Part shown: positions 9,429 through 19,124 of the stretch, piece by piece
How the letters are laid out: each line of letters begins with the position of its first letter
Numbering within the stretch: the first letter of the stretch is position 1
NCBI RefSeq assembly: GCF_024362345.1
Contig: NZ_CP101505.1
Span: 764,001-828,000 of the forward strand
Origin: Polaribacter dokdonensis
Lineage (GTDB): Bacteria; Bacteroidota; Bacteroidia; Flavobacteriales; Flavobacteriaceae
Length of the DNA: 64,000 bases
Reading direction: 5' to 3'
The notes under the pieces: model-generated
What the model saw: only the letters and a program-made list of their open reading frames with translations
Told to the model about the DNA's origin: nothing
Database searches by the model: none
Translations under genes and position numbers: made by a program

Positions 9429-9556
9429 ACATCAACATAATAAATGAATACCCCTAACATTTACTATTACTATTGACGATATTTAATTGGCTACTTAAAT
9501 ATGAATTTTTATGGTCTATAAATTCATTTTTAAAAAAGCTATAAAAAATTTTAAAA

Positions 9557-9579
9557 AAGAGCTGACAAAGTCAGCTCTT
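9557..9579 (-). terminator. Hairpin terminator (proximal copy)
   Basis: Perfect 10-bp stem (AAGAGCTGAC with its complement) and 3-base loop, followed by a T run on the minus strand. It lies 57 bases after the stop of the surface-protein gene. The core GAGCTGA is shared with the hairpin at 9400. Confidence 0.75.
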
Positions 9580-9635
9580 AGGATCGCTAGTTCAATTAAT
9601 ACCCCTAAAAATTGGAAACTAACGAGTTATTGTTA

Positions 9636-12600
9636 TTATCTAAATAGAATTTTTGAGGTTCCATAATCAGATTCTTGACTCGTAACTTTAAGAAATAATA
9701 CTCCTGGTTTAACATTAAAATTATAGTCTAATTCGTTTTTACCTACAGTTAAATTTGTAGTTCCTCTATAAATTGTTTTACCATTAATGTCTGTTAATGT
9801 AACTGTAGCTTCTGTATCATATTCACTAAACAATAACACATTTACATTACCTTTTGATGGGTTTGGATATGCCATAAATTCATTTTCGAACTTTTCTATT
9901 TTATTTACAGTTTCTTCATCTACAGCAACTTTTGTAAATCTTACATCAGAAATTACTAAATCTAATTCTTTTGTTTGTGCTTCTACAGGTAAAAATGTAA
10001 ATGTTAATGTTGTTAAGTCATCTGCTGTAATTGTATTTTCTGTTGCACTTGACGTAAAGATTTCGAAAGGAACATAATATGTTTGCTCATCTTCAGATAA
10101 ATCTACCATAACTCTGTATTGAGCTTTCCAATCTTCTATAGACGATTTTATTAAACCCAATTCCATTAAACCAGATCCTTTTGCAGTAAAAGCTACATAA
10201 TTATATTCTGAATAATCTGCAGATAATGTACCAGGTAATAAAGACTTGTAGATTGTTAAATAATCGTATTCACTTTTTGCCTTAATTTCTACACTTCTGT
10301 TAATGGCATGTTCATCATCTTTATAATCTCTGTTAAAGTTGTTCCATACAAAGTAGTTTTCAATTTCAGTGTAGTTTTTATCATAATCTAAACCCCAGTT
10401 TCCATCTGCATGATAAAAAGCGTCTTCAATTTCTCCATCAACTTTTACTAAACCATCATACTCATAACCATCAGCAATGTCAATTCTTAACGTTTGCTCT
10501 AATTCTGTATTTACAGGATTATATCTATGCTTTACGTTATTTGCAGTTTCAGAATAAATTTCTTCCATAGAAATTTCTGTGTTTAATCCTTTTTGTGTGC
10601 TTCTTAAAAGGATTAATAATTCAGACTTTTCTCTACTAATTTTAGCTGCAAACGTTTTTGGCACTTTTTGAATTTCTGTTTGTGTAACAGGCATAAAAGA
10701 CTTTAAGTTATTTAAAACATCTTTTACTAATTTCTGAGTGTCTTGTGGATTTGTAGACCAAACTTGAAAGTTATATACATCATTAAATCTGATATAATTG
10801 TTTACATACCAATTGGTTTGTATTGTATAATTTGCATCGTTATTATTCTTCGCAGTTGCAAAAGAAATTGCATACTCTACAACCCCATTTCTTTGTTTAA
10901 TACCTTGCATTAAAAAGTTATAACCTTCTAATTGCACTTTCTGAATATTTAAAATTTCTGCTCCTCTTAATCTATCACAAGAAGCTTTTGTGTGATTGTA
11001 AATTTTATCTGAAGTCTTAATTCCTAAAACAACACCTTTTGTTTTACCATCTAAAGAAAAATCTACTGATAAAACCTCATCTGCTATTGTATAATCTAAA
11101 ATATCTGTTGGTGATGTTACATTAGCAATATTACCTGCTACTAATTCTGTAGGAAACATGTCTAACAATGTTTGTCCTTTTCCTTGATAAGGCTGAGCTT
11201 GTTTTAATTTTGCTTTGTTATAAAGGTTAGCATTAGACTTTACGAAGTTTGTTGGCACTGAATTCTTTTTTCTACCTACATAAATTTTAGAAATTGCATC
11301 TCCTAATGATTCAGATTCTACTCCTCCTCCATTTCCACCTGTAACTTCATCAGAAGTTACTGTTACAGGAAATTGTTGTGTTTTAGCACATCCATTTACA
11401 TCAACTACAGAAACCTCTACATAATATAAACCTGCTGTAGAAATTGTTGCTGAAGCTGTAGCATTAGTGCTTGTTAGATTCTCAATTAATGCCTTGTTTT
11501 GATCTAATAAAGACCAGCTATAAGAAACAAAGTTAGTTGAGTTATCTATTGTAAAATTCTTTGTTACACTGCCATTTGAGTTATCTACAGAACTTGTAGA
11601 TAAAGTAATCGATAAATCTTCTCTTACAATTACTTCTTTAGTATACGTATCAGTACCAAATGTATTTGTTGCTTCTAGAGTAACTGTATATGTACCTACA
11701 GTTTCATAAACCTTTGTAGGATTCATAAATGTGCTTGTAGTATTATCTCCAAAATTCCAAACATAAGTAATTGGGTTACCTGTTTGTACAGTATTACCTG
11801 TATTAGAATTGTTTGTAAATTCAAATGAGTTACCAACTAAACATTGAGCTGATTCATTTACAGAAAACTCAGCAGTTGGAGCTACACCATTATTAACAGA
11901 ACAGTTACCAATAGTAGGTGTAAAGTTTGCTGAGTGCACTTCACCACCTGCATGTTTGAATGAATTTGCAATTACTTGACCTTCGATATTAGATTGATTT
12001 GCAGTTTTAATAATGTCTGCATTTGGTGCTAAAACTGTACCTTCTATAGTTGAGTTACCTTCTATATTTAATGTTGTTGTATTGTAAAAATTATAAATGA
12101 TATAAGGTGCATCTTGCTGACCAACTCCTGCTTGATTCCAAACGTTCCAGTTAAAAGTTCCACTTGCATCTACATTTATTACCAAAACTTTAGAAGCACT
12201 AGGCTTATTATTGTAGGTAAAAACGCTAACATTATTTAAATCTGAACCTAAAATATTTAAGTAATTTACACCATCTTGTAAATTAATTTTTACTTGATTT
12301 GGCAAATTAGTATTTGAGATTGATTGTCCATTTGGATTTGTTAAATCAGCATTATTAGTATTTGTAGATAGACTAATTGAATTATTTTTTAAAGTCTGAA
12401 AAGCACTTGCAAAATCTATTACATTACTCTCAAAAACTGGATTATTAGTACTAGAAACTCCTAATTGGTTTGCATTAGCTTGTAAAGCAATTCTTGGATT
12501 TGCATTATAATTAGAGTTGTTTGTTATTCTTATAGGTGCAAAAGCACTGTTCTGATCTTGGTACCAAACAACGGCTCCATTACTTTCTCCAATCTTTACA

Positions 12601-15335
12601 TAAGTATTTTGATTGATTTGTAAAGCATTACCTGAATTGTAATTTACTTTACCTCCTACAACTAAACCAACAGGAACATTGTTTATTTCAAAACTTCCAG
12701 TATCGTTTGTAGTTATTTGATAATTACCAGCAATTGTTAAATCTCCACCAGTTGCAACAGCTCCTTCTGTTTCATTAGTACTTAACTCTAACCCATCTAA
12801 AGTAAAAACGTTAAAGCCTAAAGCAGCACTTGTAGGGCTATCATTACATGTATCTTCTGTTAAAGTTGCATTTGCAGTTTCAGAAATACAAGCGTTATTA
12901 GCATGTGAAATAGTTACATAGTAGTTTGAGTTGTCTAAACCAGTCACATCAGAAATAGATAAAGTTTTCGTATTTGCACCAGAATAAACTCCTGAGTTTG
13001 CAATTACAACACCTCCATTTAAAGGATCTCCTAAAAACCATTGATATAAAACATCATTATTTGAGTTACCTGTAGTACCAAATATAGGAGAACCATTTGC
13101 ATATTCTGTAGCTTCTTCTGCAGAAACATCAACTGTAAAAGTTGTGCTCTGTCCTACTTTTATAGATTTATCGACAGGATTTGAAACAATTGCTAATTGA
13201 TGAGCATTTAACTCATTTCCATTAGAACCATTATAACCACCATTAGAATTTAGAACTAATCCATCAGTGTCAAAACCAGATCCATCAATAATACCATCAT
13301 TGTTAGCATCTACTCCTTCAGATTCTAAAACGTCTAAACATCCATCTCCATCAGAATCTAAATCTTTGCTGTTTGGAATACCATCTTTATCTGTATCAAC
13401 ATCACAAGTAATTTCTGTAAGTAAAATGTTATCTACACCTACATCATTACCACTATTCCCTTTTGGCTGAGAGTTTTTAATTACAATATTAACCTTAGAT
13501 GAAGTTGGTGTAAACTCTAAAGTTACACGCTTCCATTGATCATCATTTAAAACTCCTATTTGAGTTGATGTGATAGATACTAACTCATTTCCATTTTCGT
13601 CTTCTATTAACAAAGTGAAAATTGGTGTGTCATTACAACCAAAACATAATCCAGAAAAATCTACTCTAAATCTATGTTTATTTGCTGAATTTACTGTGAT
13701 ATCATTTTGACGATAAATTTCTGAAACTGCAGGAGAATTAATATTTATTGATAAAAATCTTCCATTAGAATCTCCATCTGCATCTACATCTCCATTTCTA
13801 TCTGTTCTATTGTAATGAGCTAAACCAGAGGATAATGAAGATACAACTGCATAAGAACCGTCAGGAATTGCACCTTCAGTGTCATATAAGTGATTTGCAA
13901 CATTAGAGTTAGACTCTCTTGATGTTCCAAAACCAAAGTTTTCTTCAAAAATAGTATTTGTTTCTGCACAACCTTCTAAATCATCTTTTATACCATCATT
14001 ATCATCATCTAAATCACATAAATCTGAAACACCATCTAAATCTGTATCTAAATTACCAGAAGCTAAAGCATCACAAGGATTTGATAATAATTGTGCACTT
14101 GCAATTTCGGTTACACATGCATTTTCTGAGTGAGTAACTTTTACATAATAAGTATTGTTATAAAGACCTGCTGTATTAGCAATATTTAAAGTTTTTGAGT
14201 TTGTGTTTGAATAAACACCTGTATCTGTTAATGCATTACCTCCATTATTTGGATCTCCCAAATACCATTGATAAATAATTTTATCATTTGCATTTCCTGC
14301 AGTTCCATAAACAGGGTTTCCATTATTATATTCTGTAGCTTCTTCTGATGTAGCTTCTATTGTAAATGAAACTGAATTGCCATAAGCAATGGTTTTATTT
14401 GTTGGTGTACTATTTACATTAAAGCTGTGTGCTGTAGTTTCAAAACCTGTTAAACCATTATAAGTTCCTGTAGAACCAGAAACTAAACCATCATTATTAA
14501 AACCAGAACCATCTGCAACACCATCATTATTAGTATCTAAACCTCCAGATTCAACAACATCAAAACAACCATCACCATCTGAATCTAAATCTAAATCATT
14601 GTCTATACCATCATTATCTACATCACAATCTTTAAAAGTCCCATAAACTCTACCAAAAATATACGTTGGGCCTGCAACTTCTTGAGAAACTATAAAGTTA
14701 TTATCTGTAGTGCTGTTCCAAGTAAAATTATTAAAACTATTGTTGTTAAATAACTCTAATTCAAATAAAGGACCATTAGGCACCTTACTTCCATACATTT
14801 TAACATCTAAGTTTTCATCGATTACAAATCTTACGATTGGTGTAGATGGGTCTATAGTAGTATTATTATGATAGCTATAGATTTGAGGAATCCCATTTTT
14901 ACCCCATAAAGCACCATCTTTAAATCTAATATTTTGTCCTGTTGATGTACCATTTTGTTGAAACTGAATTTCTTCAGTGGTTAAAGATGTACCATTAATG
15001 GTAAGATTGAAACTGTTATCCATTTTAGTAATATCTAAAACAAAACCTGTTCCTACAGGTGTTAAAGAAAAATTAACAGAGGCTCCATTTTGAACTTGAA
15101 AAGGAGTTTCACCTATTAAAACAGTACATTCTTCTGTATCTAAGATTCCATCATTGTCATCATCTAAATCGCAAGAATCATTAATTCCATCTCCATCTGA
15201 ATCATTTGCAGTTATAACACCAACAATAGCGCCAATAGTACATGGGTCGGTTTCTGTAGCACTTACAATAGGGCTATAAAAACTACATAATAATATTATA
15301 ATAAAGGTTAAATAATGTTTAGAGGCTAGTTTCAT
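9636..15335 (-). CDS. Giant T9SS-exported surface protein with TSP3 repeats, choice-of-anchor A and PKD domains
   Basis: A 1899-residue exported protein. After a signal peptide (about 1-26) there are four clusters of calcium-binding thrombospondin type 3 repeats (DxDxDGxxD; about 43-65, 235-262, 428-455, 642-665). Two homologous Ig-like modules lie at about 302-420 and 712-830, both with YQW and LGDP. Between them, a lectin-like module with paired cysteines is at about 460-640. A choice-of-anchor A domain spans about 833-1140 and a PKD domain about 1150-1243 (VWNFGDNTTS). A conserved unnamed region follows from about 1343. A carbohydrate-binding-like module is at about 1678-1790, and the T9SS type A sorting domain at about 1822-1899 (YPNPSKGN). 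The likely role is adhesion at the cell surface; the ligand is unknown. It is monocistronic with two downstream hairpins. Confidence 0.9.
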   Translation of the reverse strand: MKLASKHYLTFIIILLCSFYSPIVSATETDPCTIGAIVGVITANDSDGDGINDSCDLDDDNDGILDTEECTVLIGETPFQVQNGASVNFSLTPVGTGFVLDITKMDNSFNLTINGTSLTTEEIQFQQNGTSTGQNIRFKDGALWGKNGIPQIYSYHNNTTIDPSTPIVRFVIDENLDVKMYGSKVPNGPLFELELFNNNSFNNFTWNSTTDNNFIVSQEVAGPTYIFGRVYGTFKDCDVDNDGIDNDLDLDSDGDGCFDVVESGGLDTNNDGVADGSGFNNDGLVSGSTGTYNGLTGFETTAHSFNVNSTPTNKTIAYGNSVSFTIEATSEEATEYNNGNPVYGTAGNANDKIIYQWYLGDPNNGGNALTDTGVYSNTNSKTLNIANTAGLYNNTYYVKVTHSENACVTEIASAQLLSNPCDALASGNLDTDLDGVSDLCDLDDDNDGIKDDLEGCAETNTIFEENFGFGTSRESNSNVANHLYDTEGAIPDGSYAVVSSLSSGLAHYNRTDRNGDVDADGDSNGRFLSININSPAVSEIYRQNDITVNSANKHRFRVDFSGLCFGCNDTPIFTLLIEDENGNELVSITSTQIGVLNDDQWKRVTLEFTPTSSKVNIVIKNSQPKGNSGNDVGVDNILLTEITCDVDTDKDGIPNSKDLDSDGDGCLDVLESEGVDANNDGIIDGSGFDTDGLVLNSNGGYNGSNGNELNAHQLAIVSNPVDKSIKVGQSTTFTVDVSAEEATEYANGSPIFGTTGNSNNDVLYQWFLGDPLNGGVVIANSGVYSGANTKTLSISDVTGLDNSNYYVTISHANNACISETANATLTEDTCNDSPTSAALGFNVFTLDGLELSTNETEGAVATGGDLTIAGNYQITTNDTGSFEINNVPVGLVVGGKVNYNSGNALQINQNTYVKIGESNGAVVWYQDQNSAFAPIRITNNSNYNANPRIALQANANQLGVSSTNNPVFESNVIDFASAFQTLKNNSISLSTNTNNADLTNPNGQSISNTNLPNQVKINLQDGVNYLNILGSDLNNVSVFTYNNKPSASKVLVINVDASGTFNWNVWNQAGVGQQDAPYIIYNFYNTTTLNIEGNSTIEGTVLAPNADIIKTANQSNIEGQVIANSFKHAGGEVHSANFTPTIGNCSVNNGVAPTAEFSVNESAQCLVGNSFEFTNNSNTGNTVQTGNPITYVWNFGDNTTSTFMNPTKVYETVGTYTVTLEATNTFGTDTYTKEVIVREDLSITLSTSSVDNSNGSVTKNFTIDNSTNFVSYSWSLLDQNKALIENLTSTNATASATISTAGLYYVEVSVVDVNGCAKTQQFPVTVTSDEVTGGNGGGVESESLGDAISKIYVGRKKNSVPTNFVKSNANLYNKAKLKQAQPYQGKGQTLLDMFPTELVAGNIANVTSPTDILDYTIADEVLSVDFSLDGKTKGVVLGIKTSDKIYNHTKASCDRLRGAEILNIQKVQLEGYNFLMQGIKQRNGVVEYAISFATAKNNNDANYTIQTNWYVNNYIRFNDVYNFQVWSTNPQDTQKLVKDVLNNLKSFMPVTQTEIQKVPKTFAAKISREKSELLILLRSTQKGLNTEISMEEIYSETANNVKHRYNPVNTELEQTLRIDIADGYEYDGLVKVDGEIEDAFYHADGNWGLDYDKNYTEIENYFVWNNFNRDYKDDEHAINRSVEIKAKSEYDYLTIYKSLLPGTLSADYSEYNYVAFTAKGSGLMELGLIKSSIEDWKAQYRVMVDLSEDEQTYYVPFEIFTSSATENTITADDLTTLTFTFLPVEAQTKELDLVISDVRFTKVAVDEETVNKIEKFENEFMAYPNPSKGNVNVLLFSEYDTEATVTLTDINGKTIYRGTTNLTVGKNELDYNFNVKPGVLFLKVTSQESDYGTSKILFR

Positions 15336-15660
15336 AATTTAGGGTTTAAAAAGTAGTTGTGGCTTTTAATCACAACCATTTATACCACAAAATTAACACC
15401 TAAACCAAGCTGCTTATGGGTATTTTCGATGAAGTAGCTCCCAATTTCGTCCAAAAAATATCTGAATTCATTCGTCGATATTAAGTATCGATGAACGGTA
15501 TCGTTAAATGGTTTTAGCATTAAAATCAGAAATCATTTATGGAATTTAATTCAGTTTAAATCTTAAAACAACTACTTGAAAATCTTATAATATGCTCTTA
15601 AAATTAACAGCATTACCTAACTATTTCGTCTATATTTGCACTCTATTAGATTACTAAAAA
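15336..15660. promoter_or_regulatory. Divergent intergenic region with palindromic elements
   Basis: This 325-base region separates the surface-protein gene (minus) from the rRNA methyltransferase gene (plus). It contains the palindrome TCGATA-TTAAG-TATCGA at 15475-15491. On the minus strand, TTCATCGAWA-type and GACGAAW-type words each occur twice in an A-B-B-A order between about 15422 and 15496. A TAATTTTG box on the minus strand (15388-15395) could be the -7 element for the surface-protein gene. TATATTTG at 15631-15638 could serve the plus-strand gene. The palindromic cluster lies just upstream of the minus-strand box, where an activator would bind. The binding factor is unknown. Confidence 0.45.
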
Positions 15661-16872
15661 ATGAGATTACATAGAAATTTAACTTTTGCTGTTATTGATA
15701 GCATTAGAGATATATTTAATGAAGGTGTTTATGCAGATAAAGCTGTGGAGAAAGCCTTAAAAAGAGATAAACGTTGGGGAGCTAGAGATAGAAAATTTGT
15801 AGCTGAAACCATCTATGATATTGTTCGTTGGAACAGATTATATGCAGAAATTGCTGAAGTTAAAGTACCTTATGATAGAGATAATATTTGGAGATTATTT
15901 TCTGTTTGGTGTATTTTAAGAGGAATTAAATTACCAGATTGGAATCAAATTGGTGATGTACCTGAAAGAAGAATAAAAGGGCGATTTGCAGAGCTTTCTA
16001 AAACAAGAAAATTTAGAGAATCTATTCCTGATTGGATGGATGAATTATGTGTTTCTGAATTAGGAGAAGAAGTTTGGACAAAAGAAATTGCAGCCCTGAA
16101 TAAACAGGCTTCTGTAATTTTAAGAACAAATACACTTAATATTTCTAAAGAATTATTACAAAAGAAATTAAGAACAGAAAATGTAATTACACAATTTGTA
16201 CCTAATCATCCAGATGCTTTAATTCTTGAGGAAAGAGCAAACGTTTTTAGAACTGAAGCTTTCCATAATGGATTTTTTGAAGTGCAAGATGCCTCTTCTC
16301 AATTAGTAGCAGCTTACTTAGATGTGAAGCCAGGAATGAAAGTTGTAGATACTTGCGCAGGTGCAGGTGGTAAAACTTTGCATTTATCTGCTTTAATGGA
16401 GAATAAAGGTCAGGTAATTGCTATGGATATTTATGAAAGTAAATTGCGTAAGTTAAAAGTTAGAGCTAAAAGAAATAAAGCACATAACATAGAACTTAGA
16501 GTTATAGATTCTACAAAACCTATCAAAAAATTACATGGTAAAGCAGATAGAGTGCTAATTGATGCTCCTTGTTCTGGTTTAGGAGTAATTCGTAGAAACC
16601 CAGATTCTAAATGGAAATTACAGCCAGAATTTATAGATAATATTAAAAAAGTACAACAAGAGATCTTACAAAGTTATTCTAAAATGGTAAAACCTGGTGG
16701 AAAATTAGTGTATGCTACTTGCTCTATTTTACCTTCAGAAAATCAGAATCAAGTTGATGAATTCTTAACATCAGAATCAGGAAAAGACTTTACATTTGTA
16801 AGTGATAATAAAGTATTGGCTCATAAATCTGGTTTTGACGGATTTTACATGGCTTTACTAGAAAAAAAATAG
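15661..16872 (+). CDS. RsmB/NOP-type rRNA (cytosine-C5) methyltransferase
   Basis: S-adenosylmethionine-dependent RNA m5C methyltransferase of 403 residues. The N-terminal part, about 1-130, resembles the NusB-like helical region of RsmB. The Rossmann domain has motif I DTCAGAGGKTLHLS (about 230). Motif IV is DAPCSGLGVIRRNP, with one catalytic Cys. Motif VI is YATCSILPSEN, with the second Cys. Both cysteines needed for the covalent cytosine adduct are present, so the enzyme should be active on 16S rRNA or a related RNA. The exact target base cannot be read from the sequence. It appears to be monocistronic. Confidence 0.88.
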   Translation: MRLHRNLTFAVIDSIRDIFNEGVYADKAVEKALKRDKRWGARDRKFVAETIYDIVRWNRLYAEIAEVKVPYDRDNIWRLFSVWCILRGIKLPDWNQIGDVPERRIKGRFAELSKTRKFRESIPDWMDELCVSELGEEVWTKEIAALNKQASVILRTNTLNISKELLQKKLRTENVITQFVPNHPDALILEERANVFRTEAFHNGFFEVQDASSQLVAAYLDVKPGMKVVDTCAGAGGKTLHLSALMENKGQVIAMDIYESKLRKLKVRAKRNKAHNIELRVIDSTKPIKKLHGKADRVLIDAPCSGLGVIRRNPDSKWKLQPEFIDNIKKVQQEILQSYSKMVKPGGKLVYATCSILPSENQNQVDEFLTSESGKDFTFVSDNKVLAHKSGFDGFYMALLEKK

Positions 16873-16946
16873 CAAGAATTTACAGTTGCTAGCTGTAAAT
16901 TTGTTTTGAAAAAGAAATTGTTTAATACCCTATTTAAAACAATTTT

Positions 16947-19124
16947 ATGAAAAAAAAAGATCTTTTACTTATCCTTACATTTATACTTACCATCAGTATT
17001 TATGGGCAAGAATCGTATTATAATGATGTAAATCTAAATGTTACAGGATTAACCTTAAAAGAAGAACTGGCTGCTAAAATTATTAGTACGCACACTCAAT
17101 TTTTATTCTATGATCAAATTTGGGATGCATCTAAAGTAACTGATGTAAATCCTGATAATGCACAAGAAGTATTATTAATTTATGGTTATGAAAATGGTTC
17201 AGATACAGATGTTACCAATGACAGAACACGTGGAATAGATGATAATAGTGGTGCATCTGGAGATTGGAATAGAGAACATGTGTACTCTCAATCTTTAGGA
17301 ACACCTGCATTGTCTGACTCAGGCCCTGGTTCAGATGCACATCATTTGAGACCTGCAGATGCTCAAAGAAATTCTTCAAGAAACAATAGAAAGTTTACAG
17401 ATGGTACTGGTTTTTCTGGTATTCAAACCAATGGAGGTTGGTATCCAGGAGATGAATGGAAAGGAGATGTAGCTAGAATGATGATGTACATGTACGTAAG
17501 ATATGATGACAGATGTTTAATGAGTAACATTGGTATTGGAAATAATTCTGCAACTCCAGATGATATGATTGATTTATTTCTAAAATGGAATGTAGAAGAT
17601 CCTGTTTCTGACTTTGAAAGACAGAGAAACACCTATCATGAGAATACTGCAAATCAAAATGCGCAAGGAAATAGAAATCCATTTATAGATAACCCTATTT
17701 TAGCAACAAGAATTTGGGGTGGAGATAATGCAGAAGATACTTGGGGAATTTACACAAGTTCAGATACAGAAGCACCTACTGCTCCAACAAATTTAGCAGC
17801 AACTAATATTACTACGTTTTCTATTGATTTATCTTGGTCTGCATCAACAGATAATATTGCTGTAACTAGTTACGACGTTTATGTAAATAACGTTTTACAA
17901 ACAGCAACTTCAAATACATCTGTAACAATATCTAACTTAGACTCTAATACAGCATATTCATTTGCAGTTTTGGCAAAAGACATTACTAACAATGCCTCCT
18001 CTTTAAGTGATGCATTAAATGCTAGTACCTTAGAGGATGTTGATGCTCCAACTGTTCCTACAAATCTTACTGTAAGTAATGAAACAGAATCTTCTTTTAT
18101 AATTTCTTGGTCAGCTTCTACAGACAATACAAAAGTAGCTCTGTACGAAGTTTACATTGATAATGTTTTTGAGGGTAATACTACAGATGTTACCTATACA
18201 GCAACAGGTTTAACTACAAATACAACATATAAAATAGAAGTATTAGCCGTAGATGATGTTGGTAACAAATCCGCTTTATCAAACCCTGTAAACGGTTCTA
18301 CAACCAATGGTGCAGGAGTTGCCACTGAATTATTCTTCTCTGAGTATTTAGAAGGTGAAAGCAACAATAAAGCAGTAGAAATTGTAAATCTAACAAATGC
18401 TGATATTGATTTGAGTGTATATAGCCTTGCAAGACAATCTAATGGTGGTTTAAATGGTGCTGATTGGGAATGGAATATGCCTCTTGCAGGAATTATTCTA
18501 TCTCAAGATGTTTACGTTATTGTAAATGAAGCTGCAGGCGAACATCCATCTTCTAAAACGCAAGCAGGTGTAGATGCAGGAAATTATTTAATCCAAATCG
18601 CAGATTCTATTAGGGTTCATGATGGAGACACAAACTTTGGAGCACCAATTAATTTTAATGGTAATGATCCTATAGGTTTGTTTAAAAATGATGTTTTAAT
18701 AGATATAATTGGAACTTATAATGGTGGCTCTGCAAATTTTGGAAAAGATAAAGTTTTAAGAAGAAAAAGTGGAGTTTCTCAACCTAATACCGCTTTTGAT
18801 TTAGATAACGAATGGGAAGTTTTTGATAAAAACGATACCAGTGACTTTGGTACTCACAGTGCAATTGTATTATCTACAGACAGTTTTTTAAATAAAAATC
18901 AAATTCGATTTTACCCAAATCCAACAGACAATATTCTAAATATTCAGAATAATAAAAATGCAACCATTTCTAGCATCAAAATTTATAATTCTCTGGGTAA
19001 AGAAGTTTTATCAGATACAAATATTGAAAAAGAAATATCTATAGAATATTTACCTCAAGGATTTTACCTATTAAAATATCAAGTTGATAATCAATGGTTC
19101 AACTTAAAATTGATTAAAAAGTAA
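16947..19124 (+). CDS. Secreted endonuclease I with FN3 and lamin-tail domains and T9SS tail
   Basis: A 725-residue secreted nuclease. After the signal peptide (about 1-21) comes an endonuclease I domain of the His-Me finger type (to about residue 270), with GDWNREHVYSQSLG and DAHHLRPADAQRN. Two fibronectin type III domains follow (about 276-362 and 367-455; both contain LSWSASTDN or ISWSASTDN). A lamin-tail-like domain is at about 460-625 (ATELFFSEYLEGES). A T9SS type A sorting domain is at about 650-725 (FYPNPTDN). It probably degrades extracellular DNA or RNA for nutrients or in biofilm. It overlaps the next nuclease gene by one base (TAATG), so the two are translationally coupled. Confidence 0.9.
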   Translation: MKKKDLLLILTFILTISIYGQESYYNDVNLNVTGLTLKEELAAKIISTHTQFLFYDQIWDASKVTDVNPDNAQEVLLIYGYENGSDTDVTNDRTRGIDDNSGASGDWNREHVYSQSLGTPALSDSGPGSDAHHLRPADAQRNSSRNNRKFTDGTGFSGIQTNGGWYPGDEWKGDVARMMMYMYVRYDDRCLMSNIGIGNNSATPDDMIDLFLKWNVEDPVSDFERQRNTYHENTANQNAQGNRNPFIDNPILATRIWGGDNAEDTWGIYTSSDTEAPTAPTNLAATNITTFSIDLSWSASTDNIAVTSYDVYVNNVLQTATSNTSVTISNLDSNTAYSFAVLAKDITNNASSLSDALNASTLEDVDAPTVPTNLTVSNETESSFIISWSASTDNTKVALYEVYIDNVFEGNTTDVTYTATGLTTNTTYKIEVLAVDDVGNKSALSNPVNGSTTNGAGVATELFFSEYLEGESNNKAVEIVNLTNADIDLSVYSLARQSNGGLNGADWEWNMPLAGIILSQDVYVIVNEAAGEHPSSKTQAGVDAGNYLIQIADSIRVHDGDTNFGAPINFNGNDPIGLFKNDVLIDIIGTYNGGSANFGKDKVLRRKSGVSQPNTAFDLDNEWEVFDKNDTSDFGTHSAIVLSTDSFLNKNQIRFYPNPTDNILNIQNNKNATISSIKIYNSLGKEVLSDTNIEKEISIEYLPQGFYLLKYQVDNQWFNLKLIKK

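Larger units (their letters stand above)
9326..9635. other. Intergenic region with duplicated hairpin plus TTAGGGGTATT unit
   Basis: This 310-base stretch holds no gene that I can support. Read on the minus strand it contains, twice, the order TTAGGGGTATT, then a spacer of about 15-30 bases, then an A/T-flanked hairpin whose stem includes GAGCTGA/TCAGCTC. It therefore looks like a duplicated 3' untranslated segment of the large surface-protein gene. Confidence 0.6.

Noticed and set aside
9787..10077. Plus-strand 96-residue frame opposite the giant surface-protein gene
   Set aside because: Ser/Val-rich antisense shadow of a beta-rich coding region. No start context or family match.
17423..17682. 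Two minus-strand frames opposite the first endonuclease gene
   Set aside because: Both overlap the conserved nuclease domain and each other. They are reading-frame shadows.
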